A DNA stretch of 64,000 nt. Source: Anseranas semipalmata (taxonomy: Eukaryota; Chordata; Aves; Anseriformes; Anseranatidae). This document shows positions 26,345 to 39,119 of the stretch, one piece after another. Under the pieces are notes generated by a model. That model ran no database searches. It worked only from the letters and a program-made list of their open reading frames with translations, and was not told the DNA's origin. Each line of letters starts with the position of its first letter. Positions within the stretch are counted from its first letter, which is position 1. Location of the stretch: NCBI GenBank assembly GCA_013399115.1, contig VXAA01003162.1, positions 510,350 to 574,349 of the forward strand, in the 5' to 3' direction. A program made the translations under genes and the position numbers.

Positions 26345-26402
26345 TTACGTGGTTAATGCCTGCAAAGCACTTTAGAGATAAAAAGTGCTCTGTAAATCTA
26401 AA
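26345..26402 (+). mobile_element. Possible old SINE/LINE (L2/MIR-like) 3' tail
   Basis: GGTTAATGCCTGCAAAGCAC followed by TTTAGAG, AAAAGTGCT and GTAAATCTAAATG resembles the conserved 3' tail of old vertebrate L2/MIR-type elements, where a GCAAAGCACTTTGAGAT box precedes AAAAGTGCTATATAA. The two boxes are in the right order and spacing. No body of the element can be seen upstream, so this is tentative. Confidence 0.3.
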
Positions 26403-27147
26403 TGTAGGATATTTACTCCTTGCCTTATCTTAGTTGGATACAGAACAGTTGAGAGCCAGTTCATCTTATCTAGAAAGGCAGGTACCTGGTACTTCAAATC
26501 TAAGAAGTAAAATATCCAATTCAAACTCACTGAACTCTATGACAGTCTTTTCGTTCACTTCAGCCATCTTTGGAACAGGCTTTTGCAGTATAGAAACATT
26601 TTTATTGTAGTGACTATACAGCACAAACCTCAAAATCTAAGTTAAATTAGGTTAAAACCAGGATTGGTAACATTTAGCCAGCTAATTAAAATATCATAAC
26701 TGATGCTGTGGGTGCCATTGTTACCTTATGTAATTCTATCAATGAAAATTTACTGTCTAATGAGGGACTGAGGAAAGAGGACAGTTATATAAAAGAAAGA
26801 AAGAAATCAAATGAAAGTTGTTCCTGCATGTTCACATGGCTAAAAAAAAAATCAATATGGCCCTTTTAAAGTGATGGGTGAATCACAGTCACTGTTCCTT
26901 AACTACCTCCTTTTTATTGAAGAGTTGTTTATTGAAGTCTGTTGCTTTTTGATTCTTTTTTATTCCTGATATGAAGCTCTGTGCTGTTTTGTGGAAGGCT
27001 GAAATCATGCAAGCTAAGATGTTAAGTCAGGATGTGTTGTCAGGAAATGGGACATCAAGAAGCAATGACACTGTGAGAAGAACTGGCAATGCTGTGGTAT
27101 CCTGTACTGAGTCCTTATCAGGAACCCTACAGCTCTGCCACACTGAG

Positions 27148-27394
27148 ACCTGAGGATTTAGGTTGGATATTAGGAGGAAGTTTTTCACTCAGAGGGTGGT
27201 GAGGCACTGGAACAGGTTGCCCAGAGAGGTTGTGGATGCCCCATCCCTGGAGGCATTCAAGGCCAGGCTGGATGTGGCGCTGGGCAGCCTGCTCTAGTAG
27301 TTGGCAACCCTGCCCAGAGCAGGGGGGTTGAAACTAGATGATCTTTAAGGTCCTTTTCAACCTATGCCGTTCTATGATTCTATGATTCTATGAT
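27148..27394 (+). mobile_element. CR1: CR1 LINE, 5'-truncated 3' end
   Basis: From GGTTGGATATTAGGAGGAAG through GGCACTGGAACAGGTTGCCC and GATGATCTTTAAGGTCC to a terminal run of three ATTCTATG-type units (27370-27394), this is the typical avian CR1 3' region: the end of the reverse-transcriptase frame plus the short 3' UTR. The copy is clean and few changes from the usual sequence are obvious, so it is relatively young within this window. Like most CR1 copies it is truncated at the 5' end and cannot move on its own. I see no clear target-site duplication. Confidence 0.95.
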
Positions 27395-28912
27395 GCCTGA
27401 CCTGAAGGTGGGGAGCTGCCAATACACCAGCCCAGCTGCTGCTTCCAAGCAGACGTGGTACTATGCAAGTAATGCTTTCTAGCAAAGACAACCTGCTAAA
27501 AACATCACTGACCTTGCAGATGACACCCTGGAGAGTATATTGGTGGGGAAAGGAGGGCACATGAGGGTATTTATTCCCAGAGCCATCCCCTGCTGAGGCA
27601 CTGCCTGGCTTTGCTTTACCTTGACTCTCTGATGACTGCCAAGACATCTTGTTTTGCAGCTGAATCTGTCCAGACCTTTTTGCTTTCAGGGAGCTCTGAA
27701 AGATAACTAAAAGGCTTCTACATTGAAACAGCCAGTCTTTATCAAAATATAGCCATCTAGTTACAAATACTTATCTTCTTAAGATAGAGTAGAATATTTA
27801 TTTTTATAGATGGGCAGTTTGTACTGTAGGCAAAATGAGACTAATCAGAGTTGTTTTATCACTACCAGCCATGGTGGACAGACCCTCAGAAATACTACGT
27901 TCAGCGAGAGCTGTTGGGAGCAGCAGGATGAAGCAGTATTCTCTGCAGTACTGTCAGAGTAACGAAAGGAGAGCTCCAGGTTTTGTTGCTTTCAAAGTAA
28001 CACTTTCACAAGTCTAAATCCCTAATTCCCATTTTCCAGTGTTCAGATCTTGGTGAGCTGTGTGGATTCAGACCCCATGCAGTGGAGCGTGATGCTAAAA
28101 GCCCTGAGCCACCACTTCTGTGAAGAGGGGACACCATGCTGTCTCTGATGTGCAGACAAGTGGCATGTGGCAATGTGTGCTGATGCTGGGGAGGGACACC
28201 AGCACTGGAGCAGCACTGTGCTGCAGAGAAAAAGCCTTTGCTCATCAGTATCTCCTCAGCTGTGTCAGCATGCTCTTAAGATTCCCACATCCTTAAGGCA
28301 CATGTGAAATTTTCATCTGTCAAGTTTCCTGCTTCAAGGCAGAAATGGGTGAAGTTTGTAATGAAAGAAGAGAAAACAGCACCCAACTAACCCATCCCCT
28401 TCTGAACAGTTTACAGTGAGATGTGTTGGGCTGTTTTGGACACCCTCTTCCCCCATCCTTCCCTGCTTTGCTTCAGTCCATGGCTCGGTGGGTTCCTCCA
28501 CCAACCACTCATGGCTGTGCTGAGCCTCCGGTCTCCCTTGCAACCCAGCCAGGAGGCTGTCTGACATGACACCACCAGCTGAGCTCTGCTTAGCAGGTGG
28601 CACAAAGTCAAAGGCTGTAGAGAAGGCCCATGTATGTGCCATTGGTCTGGTGGGGCCAAAGCCCTTCCCTGGAGGTAAATGGGTATAGGTGATGTGTCCC
28701 TGGGCACCAGCCCAAGTGCGAGTTACACCAGCCTGTGTCCCTCTGAACCAGTTTCTCCCCCACCCAACCTGAGTTTTCCTTGTGCCATAAAATTATTTCC
28801 TCCTCAATTAGGACAACTCTGAAAAACGTCTTTGAAAGTTACATTGAAAAAGAAAAGAAAAGAATGCAGCACCGCTAACAAGGTATGTGGCACAATGAAC
28901 CAATTAGCAATT

Positions 28913-28931
28913 AAAAAAAAAAAAAAAAAAA
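28913..28931. repeat. Poly(A) tract (19 bases)
   Basis: The longest pure homopolymer in the ungapped sequence. A short (GAAAA)n stretch lies 50 bases upstream, but no retrocopied gene or SINE body could be recognised. Confidence 0.9.
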
Positions 28932-29702
28932 CAACATAGCTCTCACTTGGATTTCTACTCAAGCTTATCAATAATTTGTCACATATTCCATACAGTGAGC
29001 TGCATTAGCATGATCAAAACAGATTACATGCCTGTCTTCTTTGACACCTGTCACAATAAAACAGAGATGCAGTGCCCATGTTTTGAGCCTTCAGACTTGA
29101 TGAGTTTGGTTCATTCAGAAATACTTATTTTAAAAAAGGCTTTTGTTATGATTTTTAGGAGACAGTGCAACAGAACTGGGACTTGGAAAAAAGTTCATTT
29201 TGTAATGGAAATTTTTTTTGGTTGTAAGCTGACCATAGCCATAAAGTCAAATTAGGAGAGCTTGAGTGAGAGAGGAGAGGAAAAAATGCCACCTTTTGTT
29301 TGTTGGGGGATGTTCAAAGTGCAGTTATGGGACAAAGCAGGACACATTTGGGATTCATTTTAGGCTCAGGGTTAGAAGCACTCTTTTCTAATCAGAAGCA
29401 TACAGGTGAGAGACATGCTTTGTGTCTTTTATGCCTTCCACCAGTACAGATTCAGGTGTATGCATAATGCATAAGGCAAGTACCAGCACTGATGCAGAAT
29501 AATCCATAAAATATGAAGCTGATGTTATGAATAATTAAAGCACAAACACACTCAGAAACACCTGCATGCAGCTAATAGGATGGGTTGGACTTGGCCTATG
29601 AGAGTGATAGAAACGTAGATTTGAAACCATCCGTCCTCCTATTTGGGTGCACCCCAGACAGTGTGCTCAGCACACCCCAGGGCATGGCTACTCCCTCCCA
29701 CC

Positions 29703-30085
29703 NNNNNNNNNNNNNNNNNNNNNNNNNNNNNNNNNNNNNNNNNNNNNNNNNNNNNNNNNNNNNNNNNNNNNNNNNNNNNNNNNNNNNNNNNNNNNNNNNN
29801 NNNNNNNNNNNNNNNNNNNNNNNNNNNNNNNNNNNNNNNNNNNNNNNNNNNNNNNNNNNNNNNNNNNNNNNNNNNNNNNNNNNNNNNNNNNNNNNNNNNN
29901 NNNNNNNNNNNNNNNNNNNNNNNNNNNNNNNNNNNNNNNNNNNNNNNNNNNNNNNNNNNNNNNNNNNNNNNNNNNNNNNNNNNNNNNNNNNNNNNNNNNN
30001 NNNNNNNNNNNNNNNNNNNNNNNNNNNNNNNNNNNNNNNNNNNNNNNNNNNNNNNNNNNNNNNNNNNNNNNNNNNNNNNNNNNNN
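29703..30085. other. Assembly gap (383 N)
   Basis: Unsequenced run of N. The left flank is G+C-richer (ends CTCCCTCCCACC) and contains a small hairpin GTGTGC-TCA-GCACAC at 29661-29675. Long frames reported through this region are artefacts of translating N. Confidence 1.
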
Positions 30086-30754
30086 TTGTAGGAGATGAAT
30101 AACTTCGGAAGTTCCCTGCAGAGAAGAGAGAGAGAATGGTGAGAAGTGAGCTAACAGTATCAGCAGATGAGAAGGTCATATAAATTATTACTGCTTGTAT
30201 GGCTTGTATGCTAACCCACTCACATGATGTTACTATTCTTACTTAATACTTTTATGGTCTTGGTGGAGATGTTGGGTCTGTTATGCTAGACATTGATCAC
30301 AGACCAGTAGAAAACACCCTTGTCCTAAAGAGTTTGTTTTAAATAGAGATGAAAAGCGGTCGGATGTTTTCTGAACTTTAATGAACATTTTTTTGAAGTT
30401 GAGTAAACCAGGACTTGTTAGGGAAAATGCAAAGATTCATAGCAGAGATTGATCGCGCTTTTACCTGAACTGAGGAGAAAAAGGTGCTATCATTTAAGGA
30501 GCTTCCAAGATGTTTTTTAATTTATATCTCTGTTAGACTGAATTGAATGTAATGGAAAATACTCTCTGGGCTGTGGTTTATTATTTGTGACATATCAAAC
30601 TACAATATACTGCTTTTTATACTGCTGCTCTTGTGAAGGAGTTCTGGCTGTGTGCACAGCAATCTTAGATCTTTGTTATTTAAAATGCCTTCTTTGGTGT
30701 GATGTGTTGAATCCTAAGGAAAGTCTGCCTGTACTCTGATTTCATGGAGAGAGA

Positions 30755-30789
30755 CTACGTGTTACTGAAAAACACGTAGCTTTAAAGCT
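30755..30789. repeat. Hairpin followed by 12-bp palindrome
   Basis: CTACGTGTT (30755-30763) and AACACGTAG (30771-30779) are perfect reverse complements around a 7-base loop. The palindrome AGCTTTAAAGCT (30778-30789) overlaps the right arm. The arms carry ACGTG/CACGT words, as in bHLH-PAS or CREB-like sites. Confidence 0.85.
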
Positions 30790-33636
30790 TACAAAATCAC
30801 TGTGCTTTTGCTCGATCACCCAGAGTGTAGTCTGAGTGCTCAAGGGATTAGGTGGATATGGTACAGCTGAAACAAGAGAAGCTGCACCCATGGGTTTGTG
30901 AGCCTGAATCAGTTGGAGACAGAGCTCCAAGAGTCCAACAAAAACAGTTCTTACAGTGACAGTTTGGATGGCATATCTGTTTACAGGAGGGTCAGTTTTC
31001 CTGTGGTTTCAAAACTGTGACTCAGTTTCTAGTTTTGCCATAGCCTGTCTAATACAGATGCATCCATTTACTTTTTATATTCTCAACTGATATAGCTGAA
31101 GTATCTTCCTATTTAAATTGGGCTGTAGGCATTAGACAAAAAGAAGTTATTTTTTTCAGTGAATTCTAAAACTAGGACAACAGTTCCTTTGGAAAATGCT
31201 GCCTTTACCAAAATACTACTCAAATGAGCCTGACAAAGCATAAAATGATTATGTGTGAATCTCCAGATTATTTTAGCAACTTATTTTGCAGAACTAAAAG
31301 TCCTTAAATATTTTCTGTGGCTTGCTGTCTGGGGTCAGGCATCAACAAATTGCCATTTGTGTTCCTCTCTTGTGGTTAGACTAAACACTGAAATACTTCA
31401 GCATGATCTATTGCTGGGAAATAGCCAATGACTCTTTCCTACCTTAGGAAACCATTAGGACACAATGCAAGCATTCTCCACAAACCTCAGACTTTAATAA
31501 GGTAGACCTTCAGACCTGTAGCAAGCCTTCAGACACCGTCAACTATGCTGTTCAAAGAAAAAGAAAATGAAATCAACAAAATAAAATCCAAACAACCCTA
31601 TATGTTACTGTAGAGGAGGATGAGCTGTCTTGAAACTCCTGACTTGATGTTTTGGTTCAGTCATCATTCTCAATGGTAAATAAATATTATTCATAACCTT
31701 GACACTCCTCCCTGTGTTAGAAACTAAGGAGCTGCAATGGCACTGGGATACACGTAATGCTAATTACGCATCCAGCATCTTTCAGAGGTTCAGAGGTAGT
31801 GGTGTCTTCCTTTCCCACTGGCAGATTAAGGTGTGGCTTTGGTTTTCAAGCCCTTCACAGTTTTTCAAATTATGTTGTTAGGGAACAAATTTCCTGGTAG
31901 TTCTGGCCTCCTGAGAAACAGATTTTAGAGTGCAGGTTAGGCTTCCTTTGCTGTAACATCTTTAGTTTTTGGAATGCTTCAAAAGTGTTTGTTTGTCACA
32001 GTCTTAGAACTTCACAGGCTTCCTGTGAGCTGAACTGACAGATACGATGTTCTTCATATAAAGGATACATTTTTTAAAATAATTTCCAAGTATTTCTTAT
32101 AATAGGCAGTAAATGAATATAAAGAAAATTACAAAATATAATCAACATCATCCAGTCACAGAAAATGACTATACACAAGCAACATGTCCTGGCAAAAATA
32201 TGGTTGTTAAAAATGATTTTTCTAAAACTACTTTAATCTTTAAGTTTGTTTTTAATGATGGTTTTACAACCATTTCAAGCACTTTTTATCTCCAAACCTG
32301 CTTTAAAAAGGACTGATATGTACTGATGAATTCTGCCGTAAGCACTTTAATATTAAAAAGTAATTACTGTACATACAGAGCAGCTGCTGAAGGGACAGAT
32401 AAAATGAGCATGTTTATGAATTATTATGTCCCCTTTCAAGAAAGAATTGAAAAATGATGTGTTGCAGTCCTGTGACCTCTGAGAATGTATCTGCATGCAA
32501 AGAAAGACCACACATATTTTAGGTGTCACAACCACACTTCCAGGAACTCATCCATACCACCAGACTGATCATACAGTAGGTGAATACTCTAACAATCTCG
32601 TTCCCGTTATGCCAGTTTTATGTAGTGACTTCAAAGCCACTGGATGTAACTCTTATTTTTTAACATTTGAGATCTAATAGGTGGGTCTCTTAGCGAGTCA
32701 TTTTGCTTGAAGGACCCACAAACCTGCTGCAGTAGGAATCTTGCATAATGTCTACGGGCTCTTGTATAATGGTCTGGTATTAATACTGTGCACATAGTTC
32801 CAAAAGAGACCTTGCCAAATCATTAGAAGAAAGTTGCAGAGCACTGAATTTTAATTGCTCTGGGGATACTGAGAATAGCATTGATTGACTAACTTTATAT
32901 AAGTTTATTAAGAGTTGTTAATCTAATATCTAATTAAGGGACATTATTTTACTTTTTGTACAGCATCTCTGTGATTTCGTTAGTGATATACTAAATGTCC
33001 TTTTCCTAATGATTTTTGTGCACCAAAAGGACAAACTGTTAAATTCAGAGTAAGACACAAAACAAGTGATGGTGAGATACAGAAGTCCTGAAAGTTGGAG
33101 GTTGACTGTCGATGGCAAAGGTGAGGTTACACTGCACGAGAAGAACTAAGGTCAGGTAGCTTTGTGTGGTATGGGAGCTTTTTGTCTGTTGTAAGCCTTT
33201 CCTCATAATAATCCCCTTCCTTGCAGAAGAAGGTAACTTATTGAGATATAGAGTAGCCTGAAGAAGAGAAGGTTAAGGTAGGACAGGCATGGAGGCGTGT
33301 CAAGGTGGTAGGATGGTCTCCTGAGAGTGAGATGGCAAGGGAGAGAGATGCAGAAGTACTTTAAAAGAACAACGTCCTACCAAAATTACTTTATGTCCTG
33401 CAGAACCTCCACATTACAGGTTGTGATCATGTGAAAAGTGAATTTTAACATTAGTGTCAGTGGATCGGGATTTACCACCTTGCTACCTGTGTGTGTCTGC
33501 AGGACTGAGGCTTAGGATGGGGATATAGCAGATTAGACAGAACTATGAGGATTTCCTTTTTCCTCCTGTGCCCCAAATCAAAGAGGATCCATTAGCTTCT
33601 AATTTCATTCACAAGGAGACTCTGCAGACTAAGGAA

Positions 33637-33716
33637 ACATAGATTTTTATCTAGGAAGAGACAGAGCTGATCAGGTAGCTTAGTAGAATATGTCGTCTAG
33701 CCTTTGAATTTTTCTA
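33637..33716 (-). mobile_element. CR1: Possible old CR1 3' end, inverted
   Basis: CATAGATTTTTATCTAGGAA, then GAGACAGAGCTGATCAGGTAGC, resembles the reverse complement of the 3' end of older sauropsid CR1 subfamilies, which finish with a box like TAGATGATCACAATGG, then CCTTAAAATCTATG. The order CATAGATTTT - GGAAGGGAC - TGATCATCTAG is kept in decayed form. It is a short match and is not supported by a body of the element. Confidence 0.35.
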
Positions 33717-35009
33717 CTGAAAAGTGTAATTTTACTGGACATTTTTGAATACAAATTCCTAATGTGGTGCATATATCATGGTTGGATACCATGTTGCATT
33801 ACATCTGCCATCAGTTTGTAGTGAAAAGGGGTAAAATATAAATTTCTGGCCATGTTCCAGGGAGGAGGTTTTTCTGAGACAACTACAGTGAAGGACACTA
33901 AAATGTCAGGGAGTGTGAATTTAAAGAAAGGGTACAAAGTTACAGAACCACCTCTGGTTGGACAGACTTGGGGAATGGATGTATTTTGCATTGCCTATGG
34001 CAAGGATAGAGGCTAGAGGATGTGAAGCTAGATCCCAGGTGGCCAAATGGTGGAGAGCCATTAAGAATTGAATATTACTATATGAGCACATAGCTGGCAT
34101 AAGATGAGTAACAAATAATGAAAACACTGACATATCCAATTTATTTATTAAATGTTATAATAGAGCTAGCTAAGTGTAGAGTTTTTTTGTACTTCATATA
34201 TAGCAGTAATCTTTGGTATGAAGGATCTAGTCTGTAAATAAAAAAGTTAACATTGACTACTGCATTTCAAGTAGCGAATAATGATCAACACGTGCAAACT
34301 CAAAATTCAAAGCCCTGGAAGTGTTTCATATGGTTAGTTTTGTACTAACATTCAAGAAAATTCCCTGAAAATACCCTGATCAGACATTTTGGTGATCATG
34401 GCATTGATTTATGATACGTGAAAGAAGTGATTGAAAAATAATTTAGTACTTAGAAGCCAATTATTTAAAAGTTATTTGAATTTACTTAAATTTGTCAATG
34501 AATGCAGCTACTTGTAAAGCTGCTCAAAATCATAAGTTCTTGGATCAGTATCAAGGGTACCATCCTATGCAAGCTGGGTCAATTAAATATCCATAAGGAA
34601 GAACCCCAACTGTGGGTGCTGCTAGTATTGCAGAAGGCTTGTCTCGTAGGAACGTTTATTGAAATTCATCTGGGCATTGGCTACCATTCTCAGCATGCCT
34701 CTAACATATGGCATTCAATTCCAAAGCCTTTCCACTTTGTCTTCACTAAGATATGTCCCTGATGACCAGACATGCTAAGATTTGAAAATCAGCCCTGGAC
34801 AAAAATAAAACAATGCAGAAAACCCACCAACAGCAAACAGAGTCTTGCAGTTCCTTCCATGAGAAACTTATTTTGTAGTGCTTTCAAAGGAACTTTAAAT
34901 TGTATTTGTATGCAGCAGTGTTAGTTATTAGCTTTTTCTCTGATCTTTTCAGTCATCATGTTTTTTTGATCACAGACTTTGGAGCAATGTTACTAGGCAG
35001 AAAATTTGG

Positions 35010-35290
35010 TCCCTTGCTTAATTAATAAAAGTTTATTAAAGTTTGCACTGCAAAGACAGTGGTAGTGTCATAAGACAAAATATGTTATTTACTTCATATC
35101 AGTATCCTGGGCAAATAGGCAAGTTGTACAAAGTATATGGATAGTTTCTATAATCTGGAAATTTGCTGGAAAAAGGCTAATAATTAGCAGTTTGCAGCCT
35201 GAGCAGGTTACATCTGTGTGCATTTGTATTAATTATTCTAAAAGACTGTTTCAATAAAATGCTTCAAATTGCTGTCTATTTTTACTCTCC
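35010..35290. promoter_or_regulatory. Candidate conserved non-coding block
   Basis: Repeat-free AT-rich block with several homeodomain-type cores (TTAATTAAT near 35017, GTATTAATTATT near 35226). No coding potential. The call rests on motif density alone. Confidence 0.15.
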
Positions 35291-35593
35291 ACAAGTCTCA
35301 ACAAACACCCAGGAGAGTGAATGTGTTTTTCCAAACAAAGGCACCACAATCACTTAGCATGGATTTAATTTCTGTAGAGAGAGATGAGCTTAGCACTGAT
35401 TTCATATATTGCATTGATAGCATTTAGGAAGTTTTAATTGTAGCTTGTAAAATTGTCCTTGCCTCCTGACTCTGTTAAACTTGGATACAGAACGACAGGG
35501 TGCAGGGTCTGCTCCAACCACTCCTGCAAACTGTAATGATACAGGCTGCAAGATGATTCTGCCAGTTTAGCATATATTGTGTTTTTCCCCCCC

Positions 35594-35640
35594 AAAAAAA
35601 CAAACAAAAATTTAAAACAAACAAGCAAGCAAACAAACAA
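35594..35640. repeat. (CAAA)n/(CAAG)n microsatellite
   Basis: Imperfect CAAA units with two CAAG units, preceded by a C-run and an A-run. Confidence 0.85.
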
Positions 35641-38600
35641 CTAGTCTCTAAAGCAGTCATGGCATGGAATCAATCTTGTAAACGTCAAGATATTGGACTA
35701 GAATTTTCCAAGGAGTCTAAGAGCATTAGCAGCTCAAATGCCATGGACGACCTAGCCTATATATTCTGTTTGAACACATTACAGAAACAAAAACAGAGCA
35801 AAAATGGTGCCCTGGCAATGGGGAATATTGGAGACAAAGCTTTGAACTGAGGTCAGTCTCAGTACAGGCTTGCACAGAGGGAACCTCACAGCTTTCTGAA
35901 GTGACCAGAGATTTTTTCTGAGCCCCTCTGAATGGAGCTGTGTGTATGCAGTGATATTGCCAATGTCTGTAAATCTGGGTGTAGCTGCAGCCACAGTCTA
36001 CCCTTCAGGCAGTCAGGTGGAATCATATGTAGTGAGAAAGATGTAATTTACCCCTTTGAAACACCCTACGCAAATAGGCAGGATGGATAAGAAAATATTT
36101 CACTAGAAAGAATAGCTTTCATCCTACAACTGACACTCACCAATGTTCCTTCAAAGCAGTTCAGCGGACAGAGGATGTTTGTTCACACAGTCTGTCTTTC
36201 AGCATTTTATCAGGCAGGAACTTCTTGGTTGGGATTCCGGCTACCTTCCCTTCTGTAGTATTGCAAATGTGATCTGAGCAAAACTGCAGGGTTCTGTTTC
36301 TCCTCAAAAACTACACAAACACAAAAATGTATCTATAAATATATGTATGTACAATATCTTTTCCCTGAAATCACTCGTAAAATGATGATGGCGCTCTGAT
36401 TTTGAAATGTGGTTGTTTTCCCACAGGGTATTGTAGCTCTAGTGTTTTCAGTTCCAGTTCTTTAGGCCAGGCTCCCACCTTTGGCTGCAGCTCCCACATT
36501 TCATTGCACTCACTGGTATTTGATGTGGGAGAGAGTGGGAACACACTTAAATAGGGTGCTTGCTTTAATTCATGTAATAAAAGCTGGTATTTCTGTTCCA
36601 TCTAATGAGCACCTGGGAATTTCAGAAATGAGCTGATAGACTTTGTAGGTGCATCTCTATATACTAACTGGTAATGTAGCTTTGTTCAAATCCTTCAAGA
36701 TGCACTGAAATGAAAGCAGATCGGCACCTTAATTTTATATAAATCACATCCAACTCTCAAGCAATGTTTGGTAGTCTTTACTTATATTTCATTGATTACT
36801 GATGAGAAAGAATAATTTCAAGGGGCTAGAAATGGAAGTTTTAGGTTTGAATTGCAATGAATTTTAAACATCAGTCTGATAAGTGCTATGCTAGCTCTTT
36901 ACATGGAGAATACTGCTGAAAGAAATGTTGTCTCTGTTTTTGTTATTGTCTTGAAAATTTTCTTATGTCTCAGGAAAAGAGGCCAGAATTCTGATTTCAG
37001 TGAAATACATACACTGAGCTTGGTTGTATGTCTCTGAGAACTACGTTTGGCTCAGGTTCCTCTTTATTAACAAATCAGGTACCTGGATGTCTCCCAGGGA
37101 AACATTTTATGCAATTTGTTTAGCTGTTTCTTGAAGAAATTCTGTTTATAGAGATTTGTAGTACAATTCCTCCCTATAGCATCTGAGGGATGTTTGGATT
37201 GTGGGCTTTTATTCCACAGTTATGTGTTGTGCTGCAAAGAAAAACATATTCAAAAACATTACATATTCTACCTCCCATTCACAAAGTGATAAATTATGTT
37301 TTGCTGGTGTCTTATTTAAATTATGATAGGATTAGTGTTCCTAATATCTTTGTTGTAACAAATAAGTAGACAAGCAGAAAATGTCTGTGATGTCATTGCA
37401 AAGGTGATGATGTATAATGCGTGTGTATTTCGAGACAAGAACTTTACCACATAATTTTGCATATAAGCCTGTAACTGATTTATCTAATGCCCCTTTTTTT
37501 TAATATATATTTAGAAAACAAATGCCCCTGAAAGAGCTAACATGAACAAGGAGCTTGTTCTTGAAGTTTGTATTACTTTAGGTTCTTCTTCATCACTGAA
37601 TCTGATCTGAAGATTTTTATTTTAATTTCTGCTGTAAGGTAGTGTCTGCTGAGAAATGACCAGGTAAATATGCAGTTTCTGTGTATTGAATGTTTTATAA
37701 AAGGTGTTAAATGTAATGAGCAAAGGCAGAATACAGTGGTAGCTGTAGTGTAAAAATATTAGCAAATGATATAACTGTCAAATTCATTAAATTCAGGATT
37801 ACATAAATTAAGGCATAGTTGTATGCAAAACAGGAATTCAGGCATTTAGTTGCTTCATTTTGTTTAGTATATCCAGATGCTGTCAAGGAACTATTTCAGC
37901 ATATAGAGCATCTTTTGTATCTGTTGTAAACTCAGTGAGGTTAATAGAACTGTAATTCAGTTCATGGCAATTAGGCCTAAGTTGTCGACAGAACTAAAAA
38001 TACTTTCTTTCCTTTGTAAAACCATTCTTGTTCCGGACCTGCAGCTTCTGTAAATTAGTGCAACTCTATGGAGGCCAAATGTATATCCTAAGGAAAGAGA
38101 GCTGGATCTGAGGAGAGAGTGTTTACGTTAGCAGCTCTAGCCCCTGCTGTTACAGGTGTGCTTGGCACATCTCACTGTCAACAAATTTCTCAAGCTCCAT
38201 CCTGAGCTGTTTCTTCTTTTCACTAGCCCTATTTCTAAAGCCATACCATCCTGCTGGGCAGAAACCTATTTCAAGCATCCAGTTTCAATGACTAGATTAT
38301 AGTCCTTTGTTCCTATGCCAGTGTTTTCTTTTGGCCATTATCAGACTTCTCAGCCTTCGCTTTGCCAGCCTTGTTCTTCACGGAAGTTAGGATCTCCTTT
38401 CTTCTGGTTGCCACTGATGCTCTCCTCTCTAACTGTAACAATTGGGTCTCATCTTTCTTGATGTCAGAAATATCAATATTGGTATAAAGCTGTATTATCT
38501 ACTGGGCCTGAATATTGTGATTCTATCCTGTGGCTTTATGTTTGTTAGTACTCTAGGCATACTTGTGAATGACATAATCCTACATGCACTTGTGAAGAAG

Positions 38601-39119
38601 CTAGGCATAGTGAAATACACATTAGCACAGGCAATTATGAAAATGTTTGGATAGCAAACTCGGAGTTTTACTTTGGTAAAAATTCTATTAACAGAGCTAG
38701 AGACAACCACTTTTCAGAAGCTGATGTTTATTTGATTATAATGAAACAAGGTCTTTTGTGGTTTTCCTGGTCTTAATGGCTAAGAAAATTTTTAATATTC
38801 TAAGGAAGTCTGAGAGGCTTACATTGTGAAAATATGAGAGAGATAAATGAGGAGAATTGACAGCAATGACAAGATGATTGATTATTGATAATGTTGTATT
38901 GGAAGTTCAAAGAGTTTATGTTATCTCTGAATGGAATGGCTGCCACACTGCACCGGGAAGCTTTGTCTTTTAGAGGTCTGGTATTTCATGAATTTGGAGT
39001 GTGTGTCAGTTGTGTTTTCTAATACAAAATATTTTGTTTGAACAGGGTAACAGATTAACTATTTGCAGAGCACGTGAAAGTCAGTAGGAACTTGAGTAAG
39101 TCACGATAGATATTTCCAG

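Larger units (their letters stand above)
27395..33636. other. Mixed unique DNA with a gap; no gene recognised
   Basis: The piece 28020-28760 is richer in G+C than its flanks and has overlapping frames on the minus strand (98-102 codons) that match nothing I know; CpGs are few, so it is not a CpG island. A19 lies at 28913-28931. A gap is at 29703-30085. After it come hairpins at 30755-30789 and AT-rich DNA. A patch at 32100-32330 is AT-rich and free of repeats, with a small inverted repeat ATGGTT-TTAC-AACCAT at 32258-32273. Confidence 0.5.
33717..39119. other. AT-rich unique DNA, no gene recognised
   Basis: A (CAAA)n microsatellite is at 35594-35640. The stretch 35010-35290 is AT-rich, repeat-free and contains TTAATTAAT and ATTAATTA homeodomain-type words. 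The frame at 38442-38654 (70 codons, plus strand) is hydrophobic but matches no transporter or receptor I know. Confidence 0.55.

Noticed and set aside
28020..28760. Possible CpG island
   Set aside because: G+C is raised but CpG dinucleotides are sparse.
29585..30179. Long open frames on both strands across 29703-30085
   Set aside because: Almost all of their length is N; they are artefacts of the gap.
36684..36696. GTTCAAATCC, like a tRNA B box
   Set aside because: No A box or cloverleaf-forming sequence at the right distance upstream.
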